From: CAZXNF01 sp050741255
GTDB lineage: Bacteria > Pseudomonadota > Gammaproteobacteria > Burkholderiales > SG8-41
Direction of reading: 5' to 3'
Length of the DNA: 20,142 nt
NCBI GenBank assembly: GCA_050741255.1
Contig: JBOIEQ010000073.1
Location: forward strand, 1 to 20,142
Below are positions 4,907 to 12,908 of this stretch, piece after piece. The notes beneath the pieces were generated by a model that saw only the letters and a program-made list of their open reading frames with translations, did not search any database and had not been told where the DNA came from. The position numbers and the translations under genes are program-made. How positions within the stretch are numbered: the stretch's first letter is position 1; every line of letters starts with the position of its first letter.

Positions 4907-7237
4907 TCACAACGCTGCGTTGCGCAGCCGCAGCGCGTTGGAAATCACGCTGACGGAACTGAGACTCATTGCCAGCGCCGCGATCATCGGTGACAGCAGC
5001 CAGCCGGTGAGCGGAAACAGCACGCCCGCCGCCAGCGGCACGCCGAGCGCGTTGTAGAAGAACGCGAAGGCGAGGTTCTGGCGCATGTTGGCGATGGTGG
5101 CCACCGACAGCGCCCGCGCGGTGGCGATGCCGCGCAGGTCGCCTTTCACCAGGGTCACCTGCGCGCTGTTCATCGCGACGTCCGTGCCGGTGCCCATGGC
5201 GATGCCGATGTCGGCCTTGGCCAGCGCGGGGGCGTCGTTGATGCCGTCGCCCGCCATGGCAATGATGCGGCCTTCGTGCTGCAGCCGCTCCACCAGCGCG
5301 AGCTTGTCCGCGGGCTTCACCTCGCCGTGAAACTCCGTGATGCCGAGACGCGCGGCGACGGCACGGGCCGTCGTCACGCCATCGCCGGTGGCCATGATCA
5401 CGCGCAGGCCGGCGGCCTTGAGCGCGGCCAGTGCCTCCGGCGTGCTCGCCTTGACCGGGTCGGCCACCGCGAGCAGACCCGCGAGCGTCCCGTCCACGGC
5501 GAGGTGCATCACACTCGCGCCCTCGCCGCGCAGGGCTTCGGCCTGCGCCTGCAGGGCTTCGACCGCCACACCCGCGTCCGTCATCAGCGTGGCATTCCCC
5601 AGCGACACGGTCCGGCCCGCAATGACGCCGCGCACGCCGATGCCCGTCTTTGATTCAAACGATGCCGGCTTCTCCAGCGCCAGCCCGCGCTCGCGCGCGG
5701 CGCGCACGATCGCGTCCGCCAGCGGGTGTTCGCTGCCCTGGTCGAGGCTGGCGGCGAGCCGCAGCACTTCCGCCTCCATAAAGCCTTCGGCCGCCACGGC
5801 GCGCTGGAACGCGGGCTTGCCTTCGGTCAGCGTGCCGGTCTTGTCCACGATCAGGGTGTCCACGCGGCGGAAGTTCTCGATCGCGGCGGCGTCGCGGAAC
5901 AGGATGCCGCACGTGGCGGCGCGGCCCGTGGCGACCATGATGGACATCGGCGTGGCGAGCCCCAGCGCGCAGGGGCAGGCGATGATCAGCACCGACACGG
6001 CATTGATGAGGCCGTAGACCCAGCGCGGCTCCGGCCCGAACAAGCCCCACGCGAAGAAGGTCAGCACCGCGGCGGTGACCACGCCGACGACAAAGTAGCC
6101 CGCAACGGTGTCCGCCACGCGTTGCAGCGGTGCCTTCGACCGCTGCGCCTGTGCGACCATCTGCACGATCTGCGCGAGCACCGTTTGTGAACCCACTTTC
6201 TCCGCGCGCATGACCAGCGCGCCGCTGGTGTTGAGCGTAGCGCCGATCAGCTTGTCTCCCGGACGCTTGGTTACCGGCACGGGCTCGCCGGTCAGCATGG
6301 ATTCATCCACCGCGCTGGCGCCCTCCGTCACCGCACCGTCCACCGGCACCTTCTCGCCGGGACGCACGCGCAGCAGGTCGCCGACATGCACGTGTGTGAG
6401 CGGCACGTCTTCCTCGGTGCCGTCGGCGTTCACGCGGCGCGCGGTCTTGGGCGAAAGCTTCAGCAGCGACTGGATCGCGGCGGAGGTCCGCGCGCGCGCC
6501 TTCAGCTCCAGCATCTGCCCCAGCAGGGTGAGCGAGAGGATGACGACCGAGGCCTCGAAGTACACCGCCACGCGCCCCATGGACACGAAGGACGCGGGGA
6601 ACACGCCGGGCACGACGGTGGCGACGACGCTGTAAAGAAAGGCCGCGGACGTGCCGAGCCCGATCAGCGTCCACATGTTGGGGCTGCGGTTCACCACCGA
6701 CTGCACGCCGCGCACGAAGAAAGGCCAGCCGGCCCACAGCACCACGGGTGCGGCAAGCACGAGCTCGATCCAGCTCTGCGTGGCCATGTCGAACCAGTGC
6801 AACTGGTGGCCGAACATCGCCAGCACGAACACCGTCAGCGTCAGCGGCAGCGTCCACCAGAAGCGGCGGCGGAAATCCGTGAGCTCGGGGTTCTCGCCTT
6901 CGTCCAGCGTGGGCAGTTCCGGCTCCAGCGCCATGCCGCACTTCGGACAGGTGCCGGGATGGTACTGCCGGATTTCCGGATGCATCGGACAGGTGTAGCT
7001 GGTGCCCGGCGGGGCGGGCGGCGCCTCCACTGTCGGTGCGCCCGGCAAGTACTGCGCGGGGTTCGCGATGAATTTCTCGCGGCAACGCGGATTGCAGAAA
7101 TAGTACGTCTGCCCTGCGTGCACGTGCTGGTGCTTCGAAGTCGCGGTCACCGTCATGCCGCAGACCAGGTCTTTCAGGGGCGCTGCAGCGAGCGGAGCGG
7201 CGCAGCAGCCGTGCGTATGTTCATGTTCATGCGCCAT
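4907..7237 (-). CDS. copA: P1B-type copper-exporting ATPase
   Basis: The product is 776 residues and a full-length heavy-metal P-type ATPase, driving Cu(I) (possibly Ag(I)) from cytoplasm to periplasm. The N-terminus is His-rich (HEHEHTHGCC). It then has a YHS domain (about 22-66, Cys26, Cys48, Cys52) and a heavy-metal-binding domain with YTCPMHPEI and CPKCGM (81-102) instead of the CXXC HMA ferredoxin fold. Core motifs are present: TGEP (316-319), CPC (421-423), DKTGT with phosphorylated Asp465, the HP motif at 504-505 and GDGIND (663-668). Cu(I)-type residues YN (728-729) and Met757 with MSLSS are present in the last helices. The start is preceded by GGAG. It lies 30 bases downstream of the CusF-like gene. 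Confidence 0.96.
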   Translation of the reverse strand: MAHEHEHTHGCCAAPLAAAPLKDLVCGMTVTATSKHQHVHAGQTYYFCNPRCREKFIANPAQYLPGAPTVEAPPAPPGTSYTCPMHPEIRQYHPGTCPKCGMALEPELPTLDEGENPELTDFRRRFWWTLPLTLTVFVLAMFGHQLHWFDMATQSWIELVLAAPVVLWAGWPFFVRGVQSVVNRSPNMWTLIGLGTSAAFLYSVVATVVPGVFPASFVSMGRVAVYFEASVVILSLTLLGQMLELKARARTSAAIQSLLKLSPKTARRVNADGTEEDVPLTHVHVGDLLRVRPGEKVPVDGAVTEGASAVDESMLTGEPVPVTKRPGDKLIGATLNTSGALVMRAEKVGSQTVLAQIVQMVAQAQRSKAPLQRVADTVAGYFVVGVVTAAVLTFFAWGLFGPEPRWVYGLINAVSVLIIACPCALGLATPMSIMVATGRAATCGILFRDAAAIENFRRVDTLIVDKTGTLTEGKPAFQRAVAAEGFMEAEVLRLAASLDQGSEHPLADAIVRAARERGLALEKPASFESKTGIGVRGVIAGRTVSLGNATLMTDAGVAVEALQAQAEALRGEGASVMHLAVDGTLAGLLAVADPVKASTPEALAALKAAGLRVIMATGDGVTTARAVAARLGITEFHGEVKPADKLALVERLQHEGRIIAMAGDGINDAPALAKADIGIAMGTGTDVAMNSAQVTLVKGDLRGIATARALSVATIANMRQNLAFAFFYNALGVPLAAGVLFPLTGWLLSPMIAALAMSLSSVSVISNALRLRNAAL

Positions 7238-7267
7238 GCGGAACTCCGGTGGGTCTGTCGATCATGT

Positions 7268-7555
7268 CTAGTTCACCACTTCCATGCTGGTCACCGTGTA
7301 GTTGCCGCCGTCCTTCTCGGCGGCGAACTTCACCTTGTCGCCCGTCTTGACCAGGTCGAGCAGCGCCGGATCCTTCACTTGGAACACCATCGTCATCGGC
7401 GGCATGTCGAGGTTGGGAATGGGGCCGTGGCGCAGTGTGACCTTGCCCGTGGCCTTGTCCACCCTGCGGACTTCGCCGTCCGACAGGGGTGCCTGCGCGA
7501 GCGCAGCGGCGATGGAAGCAACCAGCAATATCGGCGTGAAAATGATGCGCTGCAT
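7268..7555 (-). CDS. CusF-like periplasmic copper-binding protein
   Basis: The product is 95 residues. A signal peptide (about 1-21) precedes a small five-strand barrel like CusF, the periplasmic Cu(I)/Ag(I) chaperone. The CusF ligand spacing is kept: His43, Met54 and Met56 match His36, Met47 and Met49 of E. coli CusF. The position of CusF Trp44, which caps the metal, is Met51 (DMPPMTM). No CusA/CusB partner is encoded nearby, so metal is more likely passed to or from the ATPase, cupredoxin or oxidase. ATG 7555 has AGGAA upstream. It is 30 bases before the ATPase gene and 49 bases after the DUF411 gene, consistent with one operon. Confidence 0.88.
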   Translation of the reverse strand: MQRIIFTPILLVASIAAALAQAPLSDGEVRRVDKATGKVTLRHGPIPNLDMPPMTMVFQVKDPALLDLVKTGDKVKFAAEKDGGNYTVTSMEVVN

Positions 7556-7604
7556 GTCGAAAATTCCTGTTGATGCAGATCAATAGACGGGGTGGATACG
7601 GGTC

Positions 7605-8066
7605 TCAGCGATAAGACTGGTAGACACGGGTGCTGCCGTTCTTCTGGACCAGCAGCACGTCGTAAGGCGTGCGCTGGTTGCCGTAGTCGGGGCCATCCAT
7701 GCCGGGCGAACCGAGGGGCATGCCCGGAACGGCGAGACCGACCGCCATGGGCCGTTCTTTCAGCAGCCGGAAGATTTCCTTTGCCGGCACGTGTCCTTCG
7801 AGCGCGTAGCCCGCGATCTCGGCGGTGTGGCAGGCACCGAGCGCGGCCGGGATTCCGAGCCGTGCGCGCGCGCTGGTGTTGCCGGTGTCGTTCACCTTGA
7901 CCGTGAAACCATTGCGCGCCAGATGCGCTACCCAGTCCTTGCAGCAACTGCAATCCGGACTTTTCCATACGGTGATGGCCGGTCTGGCCGTCTGCCCGAA
8001 GACAAGCGCAGGCGCGCCCGCCCACGCGAGCAGGACCAGCGAGAATGCTCTGCGTTGCGCGTTCAT
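7605..8066 (-). CDS. DUF411 exported metal-binding protein
   Basis: The product is 153 residues. A twin-Arg-containing hydrophobic leader (about 1-25) precedes a thioredoxin-like DUF411 domain: ITVWKSPDCSCCKDW (31-45) with Cys39, Cys41 and Cys42, then GACHTAEI (78-85, Cys79 and His80), EGHVPA (His92) and GMPLGSPGM (115-123). The three Cys, the second Cys/His pair and the Met-rich loop are the family signature. DUF411 proteins recur in copper and silver resistance loci, but their exact role is unsettled. The start overlaps the stop of the cupredoxin gene by 4 bases (ATGA), which indicates translational coupling. The longer open frame upstream lies on the cupredoxin gene and is not used. Confidence 0.9.
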   Translation of the reverse strand: MNAQRRAFSLVLLAWAGAPALVFGQTARPAITVWKSPDCSCCKDWVAHLARNGFTVKVNDTGNTSARARLGIPAALGACHTAEIAGYALEGHVPAKEIFRLLKERPMAVGLAVPGMPLGSPGMDGPDYGNQRTPYDVLLVQKNGSTRVYQSYR

Positions 8067-8548
8067 GGCTTCACCACGATGCGGCCGATCATGCCCGCCG
8101 AGTAATGGCCGGCGATCAGGCAGGCGAAATCGAAGTCGCCCGCGCGGTTGAAGGTCCAGACGATCCGCCCCGTTTTGCCGGGCGCGACGTGCGCCATGTA
8201 CGGCTCGTCGTGCTCCATCCCGGGATGCTTCGCCATCAGGGCGGCATGCGCGTCGAGCTCGGCTTTGGTGCCGATCACGAATTCGTGCAGCAGCTTGCCG
8301 CGGTTGCGGATCGTGAAGCGGATGGTCTCGCCCTGCTTCACCTCGATGCGGTCGGGCGTGAACCGCATGGTGTCCGTCATGCCGACCGCGATCGTGCGCG
8401 TGACCGCCTTCGCGTCGCCCGCGATGCCCCAGGGCTTCTGCTCCTTCACGACCGCGGCCTTGCCGCCGTGCGCCGCGCCTTCGTGCGCAAACGCGGACGC
8501 GGGCAACGCCAGCAGCACGGCCGCCAGCCCAAGCTTCCAATTTCTCAT
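8063..8548 (-). CDS. Periplasmic cupredoxin, CopI-like
   Basis: The product is 161 residues. A signal peptide (about 1-21) and a short His-rich segment (HEGAAHGG) precede a cupredoxin beta-sandwich. The type 1 copper ligands are visible: His88 (LLHEF), Cys143, His148 and Met153 (FACLIAGHYSAGM). A Met/His insertion between (HAALMAKHPGMEHDEPYMAH, 101-120) may bind extra copper. The size and layout resemble CopI, the copper-tolerance cupredoxin described in Rubrivivax. It could carry electrons for the multicopper oxidase or buffer copper. ATG 8548 is preceded by AAGGAGAG, which rules out the longer frame starting at 8617. The gene is 22 bases downstream of the oxidase and overlaps DUF411 by 4 bases. 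Confidence 0.9.
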   Translation of the reverse strand: MRNWKLGLAAVLLALPASAFAHEGAAHGGKAAVVKEQKPWGIAGDAKAVTRTIAVGMTDTMRFTPDRIEVKQGETIRFTIRNRGKLLHEFVIGTKAELDAHAALMAKHPGMEHDEPYMAHVAPGKTGRIVWTFNRAGDFDFACLIAGHYSAGMIGRIVVKP

Positions 8549-8570
8549 CTGTCTCTCCTTGAACACGGCA

Positions 8571-9995
8571 TCAATGCCCGGCATGGCCGGACGGTTTGCG
8601 GACCCGGACTTCGGCATCCTGCACGGGCCGCTGCTTCAGCGGCATCGTCTGCCCGCCTGCGGAAGCGGCCCGCGTGGTCGCCGCCAGCGGACCGGTCCAT
8701 TCGGCGGCCTGCGTGCCCGGCGGCTGTTTGAACCAGCCGGGGTCCCGGTAGTCGCCCGGCTTCTGGTCGCGGCGCACTTTCAGCACGCTGAACATGCCGC
8801 CCATCTCCACGGAGCCATACGGTCCGGCGCCCGTCATCATCGGTGCCGTATTGTCCGGCAGCGGCATCTCCATCTCCCCCATGTCGGCCATGCCGCGCTC
8901 GCCCATCACCATGTAGTCGGGCACCAGTTTCTGGATGCGCTTCACCAGCCCCTGATGGTCGACGCCGATCATCGTGTGCACGGCATGGCCCATCGCGTTC
9001 ATGGTGTGGTGGCTCTTGTGGCAATGGAAGGCCCAGTCGCCTTCCTCGTCGGCGAGGAACTCGACCTGCCGCATCTGGCCGACGGCGATGTCGGTCGTCA
9101 CCTCCGGCCAGCGCGCGGTCTTCGGCACGGGTCCGCCGTCGGTGCCGGTGACGGTGAACTCGTGGCCGTGCAGGTGGATCGGGTGGTTGGTCATCGTCAG
9201 GTTGCCGACGCGGATGCGCACGCGGTCGTTCAGCCGCACGTTGAGCGTGTCGATGCCCGGGAAGATGCGGCTGTTCCACGCCCACAGGTTGAAGTCGAGC
9301 ATGGTCATGATCTTCGGCGTGTAGCTGCCGGGATCGATGTCGTAGGCGTTGAGCAGGAAGCAGAAGTCGCGGTCCACCTCGTCGATCAGCGGATGCTTCG
9401 CCTTTGGGTGCGTCACCCAGAAACCCATCATGCCCATCGCCATCTGCGTCATCTCGTCGGCGTGCGGGTGGTACATGAAGGTGCCCGGCCGTCGTGCGAC
9501 GAACTCGTAGACGAAAGTCTTGCCCACCGGGATCGCCTTCTGCGTCAGGCCGGACACGCCGTCCATGCCGTTGGGCAAGCGCTGCCCGTGCCAGTGGATG
9601 CTGGTGTGTTCGGGTAGTTTGTTGGTGACGAAGACGCGCACGCGATCGCCTTCGACCACCTCGATCGTCGGCCCCGGACTCTGGCCGTTGTAGCCCCAGA
9701 GGTGCGCCTTGAAACCGGGCGCCATCTCGCGCACGACCGGCTCCGCCACGAGATGGAACTCCTTGACGCCGCCGTTCATGCGGAATGGCAGCGTCCAGCC
9801 GTTGAGCGTCACGACGGGCCGGTATGGCTGCCCTGCGCCGGTGACGCCCGGCGGCAGCCAGGGTGGCGCCGTGTCCGGACTTGTCTGGATCACAGGCTCG
9901 GGCATGGCGGCCAGGGCACCGCGACTCACGCCCGCGGCCGTCACCACGGTAGCCACGCCGGCTGCGGCCTGCCGGAAAAATTGCCGGCGTTTCAT
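8571..9995 (-). CDS. Two-domain multicopper oxidase, probable Cu(I) oxidase or laccase
   Basis: The product is 474 residues. The N-terminus (MKRRQFFRQAAAG) is a Tat-type leader, as expected for folded copper enzymes. All four copper motifs are present: HWHG (134-137), HPH (176-178), HPIHLHGH (271-278) and HCHKSHHTMNAM (324-335), with type 1 ligands Cys325, His330 and Met335. Only about 93 residues separate the second and third motifs, so the middle domain of CueO- or CopA-type oxidases is missing. This is the two-domain layout of small laccases, with the type 1 site in domain 2, and such enzymes are active as trimers. A Met/Gly-rich tail (362-400) follows and may bind Cu(I). Its start overlaps the TolC-family stop by 4 bases, and the cupredoxin follows. 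Confidence 0.92.
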   Translation of the reverse strand: MKRRQFFRQAAAGVATVVTAAGVSRGALAAMPEPVIQTSPDTAPPWLPPGVTGAGQPYRPVVTLNGWTLPFRMNGGVKEFHLVAEPVVREMAPGFKAHLWGYNGQSPGPTIEVVEGDRVRVFVTNKLPEHTSIHWHGQRLPNGMDGVSGLTQKAIPVGKTFVYEFVARRPGTFMYHPHADEMTQMAMGMMGFWVTHPKAKHPLIDEVDRDFCFLLNAYDIDPGSYTPKIMTMLDFNLWAWNSRIFPGIDTLNVRLNDRVRIRVGNLTMTNHPIHLHGHEFTVTGTDGGPVPKTARWPEVTTDIAVGQMRQVEFLADEEGDWAFHCHKSHHTMNAMGHAVHTMIGVDHQGLVKRIQKLVPDYMVMGERGMADMGEMEMPLPDNTAPMMTGAGPYGSVEMGGMFSVLKVRRDQKPGDYRDPGWFKQPPGTQAAEWTGPLAATTRAASAGGQTMPLKQRPVQDAEVRVRKPSGHAGH

Positions 9996-11227
9996 GAGCG
10001 GCCCCCGGTTCCTTCGTCCGCGCCCGCGAGCAGTGCCTGCAGGCTGGCCAGTGCGAGCCAGAAATCCCGGCGCGCCTGGGCGACGGCCATCTCGCTCTGG
10101 AGGCGGGCCTGCGCGCTCGCCAGCAGATCCCAGGTGCCGACCAGCATGCCGTTGTAGCGCAGCAGCGTTTCCTCCTGCAACGCGGTTGTCAGTCGCCGGA
10201 CTTCTCCGGCCGATTGTTCGGCGAGCGCGTGCGTCGCGATCAGTTGCCGGTGCGCCTCCCGCACCTGCGAGCGCACGGTGCGCGCGAGTGCGTCGGCTTC
10301 GGCACGACCGAGTACGGCGCTTTCCAGTGCGTGCGGCAGTCGCTGGCGGGCGGGATCAAACTGCGGGAGCGGCAGGGCATCGATGCCCCCCGCGTCCGCG
10401 GCCTGCAGCGCCCGATCCACCATCGACGCGGCGGAGGACCGCCACGCGGCGAGTTGCGAGGGTGTCGACGCGCGTTCGCGCCAGAGGGCCTCCTGTTCAA
10501 GCTGCAGCCAACGCGAATGATTGCGCAGCGCCTGCGCCTCGAGTTCTTCAATGGGTGCGCGACTTTCGGACAGCGTGGAAAGCGCGGGCGGCGGCGGCAC
10601 CGTTTCCGGCAACCGCCACTCACCCTCGCCCACGAGGCGCACCAGCGCCTCGCGCGCGCCGGCCGCCGTCTGCCCGGACCGCAGCGTCTGCCCGCGCATG
10701 CGCCACGTGTCGAGTTCGGTCTCGAGCCCCCGCGCGCGGCTCCAGTTGCCGACCTGGGTCATGCGCTGCGCGAGTTCGAGGCCGATGTCGGAAGCTTCCT
10801 GCATGCTGCGCTGACGGCGCCACTGCTCGTCCGCCAGTACCGCACCGGTCCAGGCCCGCTGCACGGCGTGGCGCAGTTCGGCGATCCCGATGCGCAGTTT
10901 CCGCAGTTCCTGTTCGCTCATGCCCGGCACCGCCATCAGATCGGGCCGTGTCAATAACGCGCGGCGCAGCGCGGCGGAAAGCTCAAGCACCGGCGCACCG
11001 GAGGCATCCTTCACGATTGCCGCGCGACGCTCCTTCGCTTCTTCCGCGCGCAGGATGTCGACATGGCCACGCGGATTGCGGCCAGCCGCGTCGTTGGCGT
11101 CCCGCCAGTCGCCGACCGCTTGCCCGACGTGCGATGGATGGTCGTCGGCGGCCAGCGTCGGCAGGGCCGTCAGGGCCGTCGCGATGGCGACGGCCGCCAC
11201 GGCAAAACAGTTGTGCTTGCGATTCAT
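9992..11227 (-). CDS. TolC-family outer membrane protein
   Basis: The product is 411 residues. A signal peptide (about 1-26, ALPTLA-ADD) precedes long alpha-helical coiled regions typical of the outer membrane efflux protein family (for example residues 110-200 and 330-400, rich in Ala, Leu, Arg, Glu and Gln). TolC proteins form trimeric channels across outer membrane and periplasm. No RND pump or membrane-fusion protein is encoded in the window. The tight coupling (ATGA overlap) with the multicopper oxidase recalls the CopA-CopB oxidase/outer-membrane pairs, so it may serve the oxidase or the ATPase instead; that is inference. ATG 11227 is chosen because the signal peptide starts there and GGGGAAG lies just upstream; the frame stays open to 11287. 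Confidence 0.85.
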   Translation of the reverse strand: MNRKHNCFAVAAVAIATALTALPTLAADDHPSHVGQAVGDWRDANDAAGRNPRGHVDILRAEEAKERRAAIVKDASGAPVLELSAALRRALLTRPDLMAVPGMSEQELRKLRIGIAELRHAVQRAWTGAVLADEQWRRQRSMQEASDIGLELAQRMTQVGNWSRARGLETELDTWRMRGQTLRSGQTAAGAREALVRLVGEGEWRLPETVPPPPALSTLSESRAPIEELEAQALRNHSRWLQLEQEALWRERASTPSQLAAWRSSAASMVDRALQAADAGGIDALPLPQFDPARQRLPHALESAVLGRAEADALARTVRSQVREAHRQLIATHALAEQSAGEVRRLTTALQEETLLRYNGMLVGTWDLLASAQARLQSEMAVAQARRDFWLALASLQALLAGADEGTGGRS

Positions 11228-11366
11228 GTGCTTCCCCAAACCCGATGACCTGCGAAGGCCCGCGCGCACAAGAAGCGTGCGACACAAACCATTGAAGGCG
11301 CGGAGAACCCCGGTTACTACGGACGAAAACGGCGTACGAGTGACGCCGCGGCGGGAATCGCCGCGC
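11228..11366. other. Intergenic region upstream of the TolC-family gene
   Basis: These 139 bases separate the His-rich exported protein gene from the TolC-family gene, both on the minus strand. No TTACAA/TTGTAA-type box, clear promoter or terminator was recognised, so the two genes may still share one transcript. Confidence 0.4.
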
Positions 11367-11762
11367 TTAGAGCGGGGTGGCTCTGGGGGGCTGCTGCGGA
11401 GGTTCGGGGAGGTGGCTGACCGCGCGCGCGAGCGGCGTGGCCATGGCGTGCGCGGAAGGCGCCTTTGCCGCCGCGAAGACCGTTGCGGTCACGGCGGTGA
11501 AGTGGGTGCAGCAGAGATGGCCGGCGAGCCCGCCGTCATCATCGGTGGTGCCGGGTGCACTGTCGTCACCCGCAGCAGCGTGGTGCTCGTGCGCGTTGTG
11601 CCCGTCATGCGCAGCCGCGTCCATGGAGGCGGCAGGCGCGTGCATCACGGCCGGCCCGGCGTCGCCGGCATGGCACTTAAGCGCCAATACCGGCAGCGCG
11701 ACTGCCTGCAGGGGCAGCCATGCGAGCAGCAGACACGCAACGACTCGGGTGTAACGACGCAT
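11367..11762 (-). CDS. Exported His-rich small protein with CC motif, CopL/CzcI/DUF2946-like by layout
   Basis: The product is 131 residues. A signal-peptide-like N-terminus (about 1-24, possibly uncleaved) is followed by Cys30-His31, a His/Asp/Ala-rich segment (HDGHNAHEHH, 52-61), HLCCTHF (82-88) and a Pro-rich tail ending PEPPQQPPRATPL. This layout of leader, His cluster, CC and Pro-rich tail recalls small metal-locus proteins such as CopL, CzcI and the DUF2946 group; membership is uncertain. ATG 11762 is preferred over those at 11771 and 11798 because AGGA lies 8 bases upstream. It sits between the CDF exporter and the oxidase genes, so a metal-buffering or regulatory role is likely but not shown. 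Confidence 0.72.
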   Translation of the reverse strand: MRRYTRVVACLLLAWLPLQAVALPVLALKCHAGDAGPAVMHAPAASMDAAAHDGHNAHEHHAAAGDDSAPGTTDDDGGLAGHLCCTHFTAVTATVFAAAKAPSAHAMATPLARAVSHLPEPPQQPPRATPL

Positions 11763-11784
11763 GCGGGGCATCCTAAACGGGGGC

Positions 11785-11812
11785 GGACAGGAAGGCAAAC
11801 CGCAGCCTGTCC
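11785..11812. repeat. 7-bp inverted repeat between CDF and His-rich genes
   Basis: GGACAGG (11785-11791) and CCTGTCC (11806-11812) are separated by 14 bases. The repeat lies in the 106-base gap between the CDF exporter stop and the His-rich gene start. No T-run follows on either strand. It could be a processing hairpin or an operator. Confidence 0.3.
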
Positions 11813-11868
11813 TGCCTACGATGGTGGCGAACCGGCAAAGTTCAAGCGGGCCGGATCGCGGGGCCTGC

Positions 11869-12807
11869 TCAGTGCGCGTGGCCGGCGTGAACGTCGTGCG
11901 TGAGCGCGCAGCCGGCGCCGTCCGGACCGCAATGCTCCACTTCCGCCTGGATCGTGGTGTGCGAGATCCCGAACTCCGCCTTCAGCCGGCGCCCCGCGGC
12001 GTCGAGCGCGGCCTGCGGTTCGGTGCGGTCGGCGTCGATCAGCAGGTGTGCGGTCAGGCTGGTGCGGCCACTGCCGATGGACCACACGTGCAGTTCGTGC
12101 ACGTCGCGCACGCCGTTCACCGCGCGCAACGCTGCCTCGATCGCGGCGAGGTCCACGCCGTCGGGCACGCCTTCGAGCAGGACGTTCACGCTCTGGCGGA
12201 ACAGCGTCCACGCGCGCGGCAGCACCCACAGTGAAATCAGCACCGCGATGATCGGGTCCACCCGCGTCCAGCCGGTGAACCAGACGATGGCGCCGCCGAT
12301 GATGACGGCAACCGAGCCCAGCGCGTCCGCCCAGACTTCCAGGTAGGCACCCTTCACGTTCAGGTTTTTATCCGCGTCGCCGGCCAGGAGCCGCATACAG
12401 ACGAGATTGACGGCCAGTCCCGCGGCGGCCACCACCAGCATGCCGAGCGACTCGACCGGCTCGGGCTGCAACCAGCGCAGGACCGCCTCGTACAGGATGT
12501 AGACCGCGACCAGGAACAGCAGCGAAGCATTGAAGGCCGCCGCCAGGATCTCGAAGCGGTGATAGCCGAAGGTGCGCTTGCGGTCCGCGCGCATGCGCGA
12601 GAGCCGGATCGCCGCGATCGCGATGGCGAGCGCCATCACGTCGGTAAACATGTGCGCGGCGTCGGACAGCAGCGCGAGGCTGTTGAAAGCGATGCCGCCG
12701 GCGATTTCGACGAACAGGAAGGCCAGTGTCAGGCCGAACACGATCCACATGCGGCCTTCGCTGGCGCCGCGGGTGTGGTCGTGGCCGTGCGCGTGATCGT
12801 GTGCCAT
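11869..12807 (-). CDS. CDF-family divalent cation exporter (CzcD-like)
   Basis: The product is 312 residues with six membrane segments, a His-rich N-terminus (HDHAHGHDH) and a His-rich C-terminus (HDVHAGHAH). Transport-site residues are visible: His52 and Asp56 in helix 2 (SDAAHMFTD), and Glu157 and Asp161 in helix 5 (LEVWADALGS). The C-terminal cytoplasmic domain (about 205-295) includes HELHVWSIGSG. CDF proteins export Zn, Co, Cd, Ni or Mn by proton antiport; the H-D plus E-D pattern resembles CzcD, and the metal is not certain. The ATG at 12807 has no normal ribosome-binding site; CATAAT ends 6 bases upstream. It is the first gene after a strong terminator, so the copper row probably begins here. 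Confidence 0.93.
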   Translation of the reverse strand: MAHDHAHGHDHTRGASEGRMWIVFGLTLAFLFVEIAGGIAFNSLALLSDAAHMFTDVMALAIAIAAIRLSRMRADRKRTFGYHRFEILAAAFNASLLFLVAVYILYEAVLRWLQPEPVESLGMLVVAAAGLAVNLVCMRLLAGDADKNLNVKGAYLEVWADALGSVAVIIGGAIVWFTGWTRVDPIIAVLISLWVLPRAWTLFRQSVNVLLEGVPDGVDLAAIEAALRAVNGVRDVHELHVWSIGSGRTSLTAHLLIDADRTEPQAALDAAGRRLKAEFGISHTTIQAEVEHCGPDGAGCALTHDVHAGHAH

Positions 12808-12841
12808 GCCCTATTATGAACCGGCGACCCGACACCCACGC

Positions 12842-12877
12842 AAAAAAAGGGACGCACCCCGTAAGGGTGTGCGTCCC
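12842..12877 (-). terminator. Rho-independent terminator of the 104-residue protein gene
   Basis: On the minus strand, an 11-12 bp GC stem (GGGACGCA and partner, one bulged base, tetraloop near 12861-12864) is followed by seven T (12842-12848). It ends transcription from the gene at 12909-13223 before the CDF gene. Confidence 0.92.
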
Positions 12878-12908
12878 TGACCGACTGCTAGTGGGGACTA
12901 CGGGCCGG

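Noticed and set aside
4907..7237. Copper ATPase truncated at the N-terminus because it lacks a CXXC HMA domain
   Set aside because: The YHS and CPMHPEI/CPKCGM metal-binding domains take that place, as in a known P1B subgroup; all catalytic motifs are present.
8148..11295. Long plus-strand open frames opposite the oxidase and TolC genes
   Set aside because: They are Arg/His/Pro-rich shadows caused by high GC. They lack domains and lie fully antisense to genes with intact motifs.
11785..11812. Terminator between CDF and His-rich genes
   Set aside because: The loop is 14 bases, the stem 7 bp and there is no T-run on either strand.
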